In this document: positions 46,101 through 58,100 of the stretch, piece after piece
Position numbering within the stretch: the first letter of the stretch is position 1
Layout: each line of letters starts with the position of its first letter
Source: Gari tellinella
Taxonomy: Eukaryota; Mollusca; Bivalvia; Cardiida; Psammobiidae
NCBI GenBank assembly: GCA_922989275.2
Contig: OV277864.1
Coordinates: forward strand, 48,049,550-48,113,549
Length of the DNA: 64,000 nucleotides
Reading direction: 5' to 3'
The notes under the pieces: model-generated
Told to the model about the DNA's origin: nothing
Database searches by the model: none
The model's input: the letters and a program-made list of their open reading frames with translations, nothing else
Translations under genes and position numbers: made by a program

Positions 46101-49100
46101 ACTTTCTGACAGAATTCAGTTGTCAATTGACGTGTTTAGCTTGCTTGTAATTGTATGCGGAAAATTAGGTAAATACTAGGGATGGGAATTCGAACCCAAA
46201 TTGCTATTCGAATATTCGCTTAAAGTATTCGAATAATTCGAATAATTCGCCTGGAATAAACGCTTTGTCCGATGGGGGTGGGGGGGGGGGGGGGGTGTTA
46301 TCCGATCCGAGTATAATTTCATCATCAAATTCAATTATTCAATGTTTGCTTCGTAGAAATACCTATCTTAAATGGACCAAACCCTGAGCTGAATGTGTAT
46401 TCTGTGACAATCGTCTGATTGTTTGGTAAACTTATCAACTTTTGCAACCATTTACTACAGGTGAGAGACCAGTAAATAACGAGTGATTTCATTGGTCAAA
46501 GCAAAAAACGGTAGAGACTCCTGACAGCTAATTGCAAATGGCGGCATCCATTCAGCAAATAAATCAAATAATGTAATGAAAATGTTTTCTATACTTGCGA
46601 TAGACATTTTCACACAAGTTCAGTGTATTTTAGAGAAGCGAAAATGCACTCTGGTTATTTTTTGGAGCGATATTTAATATGCAGTAAATTTCGGGTTGGG
46701 TCTAAGAAATTTACAGCAAAACGGGGGTCATCCTGTTTCGGCGGATGTAGCAAAAATCTGGTGTGGTCAATCTGTCACTTACAGTTTATTTTTAGATGAG
46801 ACTTGGTTAGCTCTTTCGAAGGAAAAATTCCGTTCCCCTCATCGAGTTCTAATATCGTCAACACAGCCTTGAACGTTATAATGGAGGTCTATGGGAAATG
46901 ATTTAGTGGTCTCTGACCTAAACACGACAAGTTGCATCTTAACAGTTGGTCCTGGAGAGCTTTTTCAATGCCCGATTCTGCATTTTTGAACCTGGTTTAG
47001 CAAGTTTACTACAAATAAGTTCAATTTATCTTAATGGAGTAGGTTTCAGACCACTAAATGACATTTCATGCAGCCAAAGGGTCAAAGGCTGTTCAAATGA
47101 AATTGTGAATATGCGTCTGTCCCGTATTCATCCCTGTTTGCATCCAAAGAGCAGCTCCAAGAAGCTTTTCCCTGCCTCTGTCCGCCAGATAAAATAAGTT
47201 TTGTGACAAAACAAGGTGGTTTTATCCGTTTTTATAAGAATTTGACTATGAATTTCAGTATATATACAGCTAGGGGGTGTATAAAAACCTTGAAAATCGA
47301 TGTTTTATACACACCTGGCTGGCTTTTCTTGCCCCATTTAGGCACATGTGTCATCGTAAATACATTGTTTATCTCAAATCATGACGCTTAGGCAGTAATG
47401 AAGGCTTTGGAATGCCAAAACCATGATTTTCAGTTCACAGACCTTTAGCCTGCTACCCTTTGGCAGCAATTTCTTGCAAAAAAGTCACATTTCTTGCCTT
47501 TAATATCCTACTTAGGCCTTCCAACTGGCTGCATATTGCTTTAAGCAGCCTTTTCTGGTGCATACAAGTGTCTGCTGAAACAAACATAAAAATAATTGAA
47601 CTACAGGTACTGATGACGTAATACTGGAGTATTGCTTAAACATGAGTACAGCGGCCATGGAAGATGGGTTGGCTCCTTGAGAGTACCAAAAAGCGACCCT
47701 GAATTGGATGTAAACCTAAATTTTAGGTTCTAAAAGGTAGAAAAATGTCTAATGTACGTTTTAAGTGCGTTTAGTAGGTTGTAGATCCGTCCACGTGTCT
47801 CAGGGAAACATTTGAAAGTCAAAAAATGTGATTTTAGAGCAAAAATCACAATCCGTCACGCTTGAGTGAACATGATATCCAGTTATGCCTAGATCTCAAG
47901 TTAATTGGATAGAGTGTCTCGAGTACTTGCACTTAAGGTTGCATAACTGTCCTTGAGCTTAAACATGTACATTTTATGTGAGAAAAAACTTTTAGCAAAG
48001 GTGGACGAAAATTGACCAAAATTGAACAGTTTGCGTCCTCTTTAGACCTCCAAAAATAGGTCAAATGATTGTTGCTCTGAAAAATTCTTAGTCAGGTTTT
48101 TTGCGTAATTGAGTCATTTACAAGAATTCCAAATTTGAACACAATACTCAAAACTATGATGTCTCTTTAGGTGAGAGACCAGTAAATAACGAGTGATTTC
48201 ATTGGTCAAAGCAAAAAACGGTAGAGACTCCTGACAGCTAATTGCAAATGGCGGCATCCATTCAGCAAATAAATCAAATAATGTAATGAAAATGTTTTCT
48301 ATACTTGCGATAGACATTTTCACACAAGTTCAGTGTATTTTAGAGAAGCGAAAATGCACTCTGGTTATTTTTTGGAGCGATATTTAATATGCAGTAAATT
48401 TCGGGTTGGGTCTAAGAAATTTACAGCAAAACGGGGGTCATCCTGTTTCGGCGGATGTAGCAAAAATCTGGTGTGGTCAATCTGTCACTTACAGTTTATT
48501 TTTAGATGAGACTTGGTTAGCTCTTTCGAAGGAAAAATTCCGTTCCCCTCATCGAGTTCTAATATCGTCAACACAGCCTTGAACGTTATAATGGAGGTCT
48601 ATGGGAAATGATTTAGTGGTCTCTGACCTACAGTGAATCTTTGTAGATATGGCGGTCTCCGAATGTAAGGGATGCAACTCGTGTTTAACGCAACATCTAT
48701 ATCTGCATTAAAATTAGTTTCGAATTAAGTCTTCCGTCATGTAGAGTCCACTCATTCTCAATAAGAAGGTGCACTTAACCAATTATGCTGTCCTTGTATT
48801 GTACAATGGTCTGAATCCTCTACAAAATCAAACTTACAATATCTTCTAATACAGACATAAAGTATTGTTCCTGGCACATACTTTTGACTTTATATTTCTT
48901 CATATTTCTTGTCAAATTGCAGACTGAATATACAATTCTGTAAGGTTTGTTACTGTCCCCGATAAGGTATCTCATTTTGTAGTGTTATTTTCTCAAATAA
49001 TCTATTAATTTTAGATTAGTTTACATGCAAGTCGTATTGCATATGGTCCTAGCTACCAGAAACTGAAGATGACATCATCTTAAAGTTTCTTTGTTGAAAG

Positions 49101-52100
49101 CAGAGCCTTGTTAGTTAATTGTCTCTTAAATCTTAATTAATCAAAAATTCATTTACCTCATTCATTACAAAGTAAAAATATGTATCTTCTTTTACGATTT
49201 AGCTAAAGAAAATTATGTATAATTTCATGTAGCACTCATTTTGTTATGAAATAGCATCTATAGTTAGTATATAAGGACATTGCCTGCATTAATCGATCAT
49301 GAAATTAGTTTCTCTCAACGTTTGGTTTAAGGCTGTAAGGTTTGTTACCCCTTTTAACACAAACGTGTTAACTATATTGAATGGTGATTACACCATTTTA
49401 AAGAATACAGATAAAGGATACAATTGATATAGAAATATATTACTGAAAGCGTAAGAACAACTATAAAGTAGACTTTGAACTGTGTTCGTAAGGTTCATTC
49501 TGTAAGGTTAGTTACCAGGAAATAAATAAAGCTGGCAGTTTTAATCAATACTGTACAGACACGTTTGCTTACGTCATACTTATTAACAAATGACGTTAAT
49601 GGTTGGAATACATGTCAAAGAAGCCAATTATAGTGAGTATTTGTGCGGAGAGAAGTGTACACATGTCTTGTTTTGGTAACATTCTGACTAGCAAACAAAA
49701 AAAGGATTTTTCACAATACTTTTTATATTTTATATGACCTTTTGTATAGCAAGTATCTTGTTAAAATAATGTTTTTGCTAGCAAAGTACAATTCAAACTT
49801 AATACAGAGAAAATACTATGGTAAAACTATGTTTAAAGACATGTAAGGTTCGTAGTTTTGGTAACTAACCTTACAGGTCTTTAGCAATGGCAGTGAATAT
49901 CAATTGCTTTGTAGAGTTCACGTATTGAACTGATTATCTTATTCTAGAAGGAGTTGTTGTGACTCAAATGTCTCACAGTGACTGGAAAACGCTGGTTTAA
50001 ATTGATTTGATTTGTTTGCAAATATCACAAGATAAAATTTGAGTGTCTATCAAAAGTGAAGTTTTATCATGTATATGCCCTATTAATTATTTGTAAATTT
50101 AGAAAGATATTTGTGTAAAAATGATTTTATATTACTGCAGGCATTGATTTTTATCCTGGTAGTATATAAGTCAAGTGGCTGTCTGTTTTGCTAATAGTAA
50201 GGTTAGTTACCCATAGTAACGAACCTTTCTTATTAGTAATGGTGCGTCTGGCGAAGTCAACAAAAGAAAATGGGTATAATATAGAGAAAGAACGTAAAGT
50301 GACCCCAGAGGGTATCAATTATACATAAAAAAAGGCAAGAGCACGGAAGAGCAAAGAAGAGAAATAATTAAAATACCAGCGGACAAGCTGGTAAAAAAAC
50401 AGGGGGTAGATCGTCCAGCCAGTTCAAAGGGTCATATCACTCATGTGATGGACTGCGTGGGGACACAAAGAGAATGGCGGACGATGCAGTTAACACATGA
50501 ACATTTAAGCTACAATAAAAGATGCTAGCTATTTCTTGAAATGGGCACAGTCACCAATTTGTTCCATTACGACTTCGATTTGTTTGGTAACGTCCGTTTC
50601 TGCCATCTATGGGTTAGTTAGATGCTCCAGAGAAAGAGGTGCGGATACAGAAAACCTGGGTGCTTTGTCCTACTCTTATTATCAACAGATTTGTTTAAGT
50701 CAATCTGATGTCTAGTTTGAAGCACATACATCGGACATACATGTAGGTTTATACGATCGTCTCGTCCAAAGAAATTGGTCCGGTGGAGAATCAAACCCAT
50801 GCCCTCTGATATCGCAGTCGAGTGTATTACCACTGGACCTTGTCTGACGGTGTACCATAAAAACAATGAAGTTCTCAGACATCAATGTAGGTGATTTTGT
50901 TGCGACTAGATATGATAGCAATGTATACAGCCCTTAGATAGGGAAGGTTTTAGAGATGATGAAGACGATGAGGTTGAGATCACAATGATAAATTTGGAAA
51001 TCAAAATAATGAATTCCAAGGATATTTATTCTGTGAAACAAAGAGTCCTTGAGGCACACATTCAGTCCTTGAGTTTAAACCTAATCAATATAAAAAAAAC
51101 TACTTTTAGTTTTGAAGATACCTTTAAAGCGTTTGAAAGTAAAGGAGGATGTGCCTTAAGGCTGCTCTATTTAGCTACCATCTGCTAGGATATAGAAACT
51201 ATTCTTATGATGAACATTTATAACTGTATAAAGCTGAACTATTCTCTTTAGTGGAAGAATAATTAAAGACATTAAAATACATAACATTGGGGTAATGGGT
51301 TAATAAAGGCAAGAAAAGTTATGAGTCCATGGGACTCACATCCTTTCACCAAATGAGTCCCTGGTAAATTTTATGATTATCGGTCTCAGGCTCGATGCGC
51401 AGATAAAAAAACCTTTGTATTACATTCATGGAAAATGTGAAAAAGTTATTACAATGGTTGAAACATGACGACATACTTTGGATACACAGACATGATATTT
51501 TCTGCACAGTTGCAGAGCCTTTACCTACAGGGAAGTCACAGCGAATATTTAAACTGAGTAAAACAAGACATAGACACAGTTGAAAACAAAACGTAACTCC
51601 AATATGTTGATCGCAACTCAGAGGCACAAACCTTATATAGTGGTAGATCTATATTGTACAAATATAGCAACATTCATAGCAAGAAAATACAGAGTTCTAA
51701 ATCTATCTATCTTAATAAGTGTTTCCCAATGTATTGCTGTTTTGCTTTTGTTAAACTGTATTGCAATAGTTAGTAAGTTCATTATGTTTTAATATTAAGT
51801 ACTACAATGTAGTAATTAACCTTACACTGTGAACGAACCTTACATATACATATTTAACTTACAGTTTCTTAGGTACGGTACAAAAGAGATCCATAATAAT
51901 GATTAAGTCAAGTCTGTATGTCATTATATAGACGAACACACCATGTAAACAACGGTAACAAGTGTTGATGTTGGTATCTAGAACATGATGTCAATGTATA
52001 CCTGATCTAAGGATGTTCGATCAATTTTAACTTCATTCAGATTGGCCAGTTTATTTATGTGTAGTGTAAAGTACATAGCACTGTTGTTTCTGTGCATTTT

Positions 52101-55100
52101 AAACATTATTGTTTCAAAATACACTCTTATTTGGTCCTTTAATTCTTGCATTCACTACCAGCATTTGTAGAAACATTTATGGTAAGGTTAGTTACTTGTG
52201 GGTCAGTTTGTTTAAACGTTATAAATATTTATTTATATGGAAGTAATATGTTAAAACTGCATTTGGTTTTGACCCAGCACAAATAATTCTAATGTTTCTA
52301 AACACTAGATTTAAAAGAACATAGAATTACGTCGTATATTGCAAATGTTAGGCATTGCATTTATACCGTATTACAAAAATATGTTTTTCCAAATACACAA
52401 ATTAGCTTGAAATCAGTTTTCCAACGGGTTTATTCCATTTTAAGGAAGATCATTTATAGGGTATATCTAGTACACTTGCATACTAACTTTAAATAGTATA
52501 AGTGTGCAAATACTATTCAAATAAATATGCCAAACTCATTTTAAGAACAAACTACCCATACAGTAACTAACCTTTCACTAGAGAAAAACAGAGGTTTGTT
52601 TGAATGACCGTATAACAATTGATAGTTGATTCATGTTCAAGAAAATTTACAATATTGCAGACAAAACATGTATCAATTGATATAATAAAAAACATCAAAG
52701 AAATTTTGAATTTCATTTTTCACTTATTAAATATTCTATGTGCACCTTTTTATTGAGAATGCGTGAGTCAGGTTTTTTTGCGTAAATATTTTGTTGGCTT
52801 TACAAATTATATTTAATCTGCTTTTAAAATTAATCTGAACACACACTAGCTCTCAAGTTTCTGCATGCAGATGTTACACTCAGAAACGAACGTAACAAAC
52901 AAAACAGGTTGCTGATTTCTTGTCGACAGAACGAGTAAATTCTTTCACACAGGCGAAGCAGTAGCCGGTGGCATAGTTGCGTTTTAGTAAGAATTTGATC
53001 GTTTATAGATCTTCGTCTTGTGTAAGGTCAATATTAAGCTTTCATGACGTCTTAACTAGAATGTTTGATGATTTTAAATTGTGTTTGCGTGATATTGGTC
53101 GTTTACGAAAAGCGTCATTTGAGCCGCTATGATTGGCGATATTAACAATTATTCGTCTTTTTTTGATTGGATGCTCTTAAATGTCCTGTGCTAAACACAC
53201 CTCTTTTGTTTGGCAACTAGGGTTCCCCAACATGTCAATTTATTAACTGCGAGTCCACTGATCCGATGTCAGGGAGGGCCGTCGATTACATAACACAGCG
53301 GGTAATGTTTGCAAACTGTGTACAACTTGACAGGTGCTATCAAAACACTGACCAGCCGGGGGTGATAATCACCCTACACACGAGGATTAATGGCCAACGA
53401 TTAGCCTGGTTGGAGAAAATGAAACAGCTAGTCTCTCAAATAAATTGAATAATCCATATTATGATTTTAACAAAAACAAAATTTCAGAGACAACTATTCG
53501 AATACTTAAATGGGATTCGAATATTCGGCCCTTATGCGAATATTCGGTCCCGCCCCTAGTAAATACGTCTAAAGGTGCTTGTGTGGAAAACGATTATTTG
53601 CCCAAGTACATATAATAACGTTGGACAATATACGTATCCTTATGAGATGCTAGGTAACATTATTTGCTCAAGTACAATACATAATTATACACTTTGGAAA
53701 GTATACGTTTCCTTATAAGATGCCAGGTTATATCATTTGCCCAAGTATATACTAGTAATGATAAGCTTTGGAAAATACATTGGACTCTGAGACTTATAAG
53801 ACTGATATTAAAACAATTTTTCAACCTAATAGAGATAATAAAAACAACGATATAGCAACAATATAATCTTAAATACATTGATGGCTTGATAGCGGAAGGA
53901 CTATGGAGTGTATAAAATGTGCACGTCATGTCGTCCTTATGCAATGAAGCCATCATTGTATACATTCTGTATGCCCGTATGTCCATGTACTTTTCTATAT
54001 GCTTTTATGTTGGTATGCTTATATATACTACTTCGTTTATATGCGTTGGTACACACCAATAATGGTGGAATATAGATGATATAAATGAGATACCAGGTTA
54101 CATTATTTGCCCAAGTACATACTGATAAACTCTGGAAAATAAACGCTACCTCATGAGATACCGGGTTACCTTTTACTAATATATTCTGGTAGAAATGGTA
54201 ATGAAACAATGCTATGAGAACGATTCCCACTACTGCTAAAGTAGTTTTGTCGGGATTCAGCAGTGAAGCGTTTAATGATGTTTTACTTGCAACAGATGAG
54301 GTAGCTTGCACGGACCCCTCTACCTGTATGGAGGTTTGTGGGAATCCAGCCGGCTGTTCAAATATCGCCTTCCCAAAACTCATAATGGAAGTGATGCCAA
54401 TTGGTACGTTTTCTCCAATCTATTTCTGGTTAAGTTTAACCCTTTCTATGACATGGGCGACTTAAGCCAACTTTACCAACAGTTTGGATCAAGCTCAGAT
54501 GCCACAAAACTGTTTGGCACTCGTATCAACATCAAAAGTGAATTTGGCAAAAATTACAAACGACAAATTTTGGTAAACAGTAATTTGTCTTCCAATGGGT
54601 TATATAACAAATGGTTAAATTTGTTGATGAAAGGGTTAATGAATGATTGCACTGTTTAAATGATATTAATGTCGTATATATGGGCGATGCCTTTATAACA
54701 CATTTTATTTAATATTCATCATTGGAATTCGGTCGGTCACAAGTTATTGCAACATTAGAGACGGGAGACGGTCTTCCGCCGTACTGTGCTCACAGTTTCC
54801 CATTGTCCCTTTTTTACTTCAATTTCTGTGTTTTGACTAACATGCTAGAATCTGTTTAATCCTTATAAAGCCACGTGTGACTTTCGTCGAAGGCAGTTAG
54901 CAAACAAATTCGACCTAGACAAGATTTCAATTTGGAAATGTGACTTAGAACATTAGCGAGAAAATCTACATATACTGACCATGTCAATGGGGTGTACTCT
55001 AGCGTTTAGGTTCAGACTGACCTATTCCGTGGAATGTTTAGCCAAACATTTTCGTGAATAGTTTATAGAAATAAGCTAGATATCGGTCCATGATACATAT

Positions 55101-58100
55101 TCTCGATTTTACCGATTTTGGCTCACAAAAGAGTACTGATCTTCTTTTGCAGGTTTAAAGGGTCTTATGCTTGCGGGGATGATGGCGTTTCTGATGACTA
55201 CGCTAACTTCCGTGTTTAACAGCGCCAGTACCATATTCACTATTGACATCTGGATACGGCTAAGACCACGTGCTAAAGACGCCGAACTGCTCGTGGTGGG
55301 AAGGTTGGTGTAACAATCGAAATTCGATACTTCAAACTCATTTAAATAAAACATACATGTACCTGTATTTCATAAGTTTAATTTCGACAACTTGATCTCG
55401 CTTAGGTCGAACATAATCGTATTTAAGTTAAAACGTGGCTAAGCCACCTTTTAACTTTGTAATATGGGTTTGTTCGAACTAACGCGAATTCGAAGTATCG
55501 AATTTGGTTTCGATGAGCAGATTGTTTCTTGGGCTTCCCAATTTGTCAATAATCAATAGTCGTTAATATCCTGTGTTACAAACACATATTGCACATTTTT
55601 TTATATTTTAAACACGTGATCTGTTTTTGTCAATTTACCACCTGTTTGTGTGCTTTAATAATACAAAGTAGATCTAGTAGTCTACTATACTCAACTATAC
55701 GCATCTAATGAGATCGGATCAATGTCGGCCAATATCGGTACTCTACGTAGAGTAATCGGCCATTGCCGTATGCTGACGGGATCGAGCACAAACTGATTGA
55801 TATCGTCATGACATATTTTTGGAAATCAACTTTTGCAGACGGCACTTACATAGCGTGCTTAATATTTTTATCCTGATATTTTAGACTATTTGTGCTTGTG
55901 ATGGTGGGTGTCAGTGTGGTATGGATGCCTGTCCTACAGACCTCACAGCAAGGTCAACTGTTCAACTATATTCAATCCGTGGTCAGCTACATAGCACCTC
56001 CTGTCCTCGCCGTGTTCTTGTTGGCGCTTCTCTGGGACAGAACCAATGAACCAGTAAGGCAAAGTAACTTGTTTTAATCACAGAAGTATACATTAATGTG
56101 TGTAAAATTCCGTGTTTTAGTTGATTCACCCCTGAAACTTCAAATGGACAAGCCCAGTTTCCAATAAAATCTAGTCCATTCTTGACTTTATATAGAGATT
56201 TTACAATGTATTGCAACGTGACAAAAAATGCAGACCCTGATCGGCTCTATAGGAGCCTTTTTAGATAGGTCTACACTATTTGCATAGGATAGGTGTACTC
56301 TTCACGTGTGCACTATTTGATAATGACCGGTATATATCTACTCGTAATTAATTGAAGAAGTACTTGTACGTGTCGCATTACTTTCTACAGAAGACTGCTA
56401 AATGTAGGACAATAGTAAATCAGAAAGATCGCCAAGGGGTGTCTTGATTTTTGTCCTGCATTGTGTTGCTGTATATTAAGACTGTTAAGCCTTAATTTCA
56501 ATTCGTAATTTTGGAAACCTGATGTCTAGTCAAAGTAGATTTACACCAGACGTTGATGCCACAGTTTCCTTTCCAACAAAAGGAGTAACCATAAAGAAAA
56601 CAATTTCTACAACAAATTCAGATGTGCATTATTACATGTGATGAGCCCTGTATATTCATCAGGAGAATTGGTTCAGCATTTTGAAATGTGTTCTTACAGG
56701 GAGCGTTTTGGGGTCTCATGGTTGGACTGGTTGCTGGTGTGAGCAGAGGTATTCTAGAATTCTCCTTCCCAAAACCAGGCTGCGGGGAGCTAGACACGCG
56801 ACCAGCTGTGTTGTCCAGGATACATTTCCTGTATTTTGCTATTATACTCTTCCTGATAAGTGTCCTAACTACAGTAGTAGTGTCACTGGTAACACCACCA
56901 GTAGACGGAAAACACGTAATACCTCTTTCTTTATTAAACCGGTTTGCTTTATCTATAGCCTGTTTCTAGTTTTGAAAAACACAAACTACCGTTAAAAGCA
57001 GGTCAAAAGTAAGGCTTTATGTGGAAAGGTACATAGGGACCCGAAATTTGACGCCTGACATCCCCAACACTTAGGGGTGTCGGGGTCAAATTTCGGGTCC
57101 CTATGAAAAGGTACTGGAAATGCCTTTTATATTTCATGTTCAGGACTTTCTATGTTGGAACTATACTATTCTTATTGTACTAGCTACAGGTACTTGACAC
57201 ATAGATCAAGATCTTTGTGTCAAGTACCTATGGTACGAGCCATAAGAGGACCAAGGAAGACAAATTTCACTTCTTTTCATGGTAACTATTTCACCCCATA
57301 AAACTTTTAGTGGACAACTCATACAGTGGAGAATGTGTTATTCTTTCCCAATAAACGCGTTTACGCTAAAACTATTATTTGCAGTGCAAACAGTTTGGAG
57401 CCAGATCAGACGCCGGGTAACCCGGCGTCTGATCAGGCTCCAAAATGTTTGCCACCAAGATAAACATGAAATATCAGAATTGTCCAAAAGTTGTCCTTTT
57501 CTACGTTTTAGTGCTTTGCGTTTGCGTACGTTTGCGTTTAAACGGGAAAGAATAACAGATTCTCCACTGTATTTCCAATTAAATCTTCTTCATTTTTTAT
57601 AATTAAGGGTTGGTTTTAACAAACATGTACATATACATTGTACATGCATTGCAAAATGAAAAACAGTGCAGACCCTGATCAGAGGGCTCCTAGGGGCCCT
57701 CTGATCTGGTTCTTCGCTGTTTGCATTGTCACAAGTAAGTGGTGAGTATACTTGTCGCTAGGGTTGAATGTGTTAAACAAAGCCACTTTGTAATATTTAC
57801 TAACCTATTTGCAGCTTTTTCGGCTGACCTGGCGGACGCGGCACTCTTTAGAGCGCAGACTATCGTTTGATGACGAATATACCTCTAGTAACCAAGACAA
57901 CCAAACTACATCAAAAGAGAATGTAAATGAGGCAACCACTGCAGAAGCTGATTGTGAGTCTCCATACATGTCTGCTTAAACTCATTTTAGTTGAAGCTAG
58001 TGCCATATATGCATTATTAACAAACAGTGTATCTGTGTAGATTACACTTGTCTTATGCAAACAATGCCAACCCTAATCAGAGGGCTCGTATGTGACTGTA

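Larger units (their letters stand above)
46460..48628. mobile_element. Element bounded by identical 459-bp direct repeats
   Basis: Copies 46460-46918 and 48170-48628 appear identical. Each starts GGTGAGAGACC and ends GGTCTCTGACC. TACA flanks the whole unit (46456-46459, 48629-48632). The 1251-bp interior has short frames but no gag, protease or polymerase motif. It looks like a terminal-repeat retrotransposon in miniature, but it lacks TG/CA ends, a primer-binding site at the left junction and a purine tract at the right one. Confidence 0.6.
48633..53450. other. Interior of the hAT-bounded unit with GTAAGGTTNGTTAC motif cluster
   Basis: AT-rich sequence with the 14-bp motif or its complement at 48940, 49335, 49502, 49861, 50197, 50217, 51812, 52182 and 52563, and partial forms at 49488, 49843 and 51831. 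A tRNA-like piece is at 50777-50839 and worn family B sequence at 51070-51303. A coding-like but broken stretch lies at 50240-50530. No transposase recognised. Confidence 0.6.
46177..53558. mobile_element. hAT-bounded 7.4-kb insertion in intron 9
   Basis: Perfect 8-bp duplication GTAAATAC (46169-46176, 53559-53566). Ends TAGGGATGGGAATTCGAA and TTCGGTCCCGCCCCTA are inverted, followed inside by ATTCGAATA repeats at both ends. TAGGG ends with 8-bp duplications are typical of hAT. No hAT transposase could be recognised inside; instead it carries a pair of 459-bp direct repeats, a G run and a cluster of GTAAGGTTNGTTAC motifs. Confidence 0.75.

Noticed and set aside
46946..47391. Two consecutive frames in the body between the 459-bp repeats
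   Set aside because: No recognisable domain, no shared frame, and short enough to be chance.
46460..48628. A retrovirus or complete LTR retrotransposon
   Set aside because: No gag, protease, reverse transcriptase or integrase motif, no primer-binding site at the left junction, no purine tract, and ends are not TG/CA.
53219..53448. A possible extra transporter exon (acceptor-like GGCAACTAG followed by a 60-codon frame with cysteines)
   Set aside because: Exon 9 joins exon 10 (54296) directly in phase and completes the SGLT loop; the frame at 53.2 kb has no counterpart in SLC5 proteins and lies within the hAT-bounded insertion.
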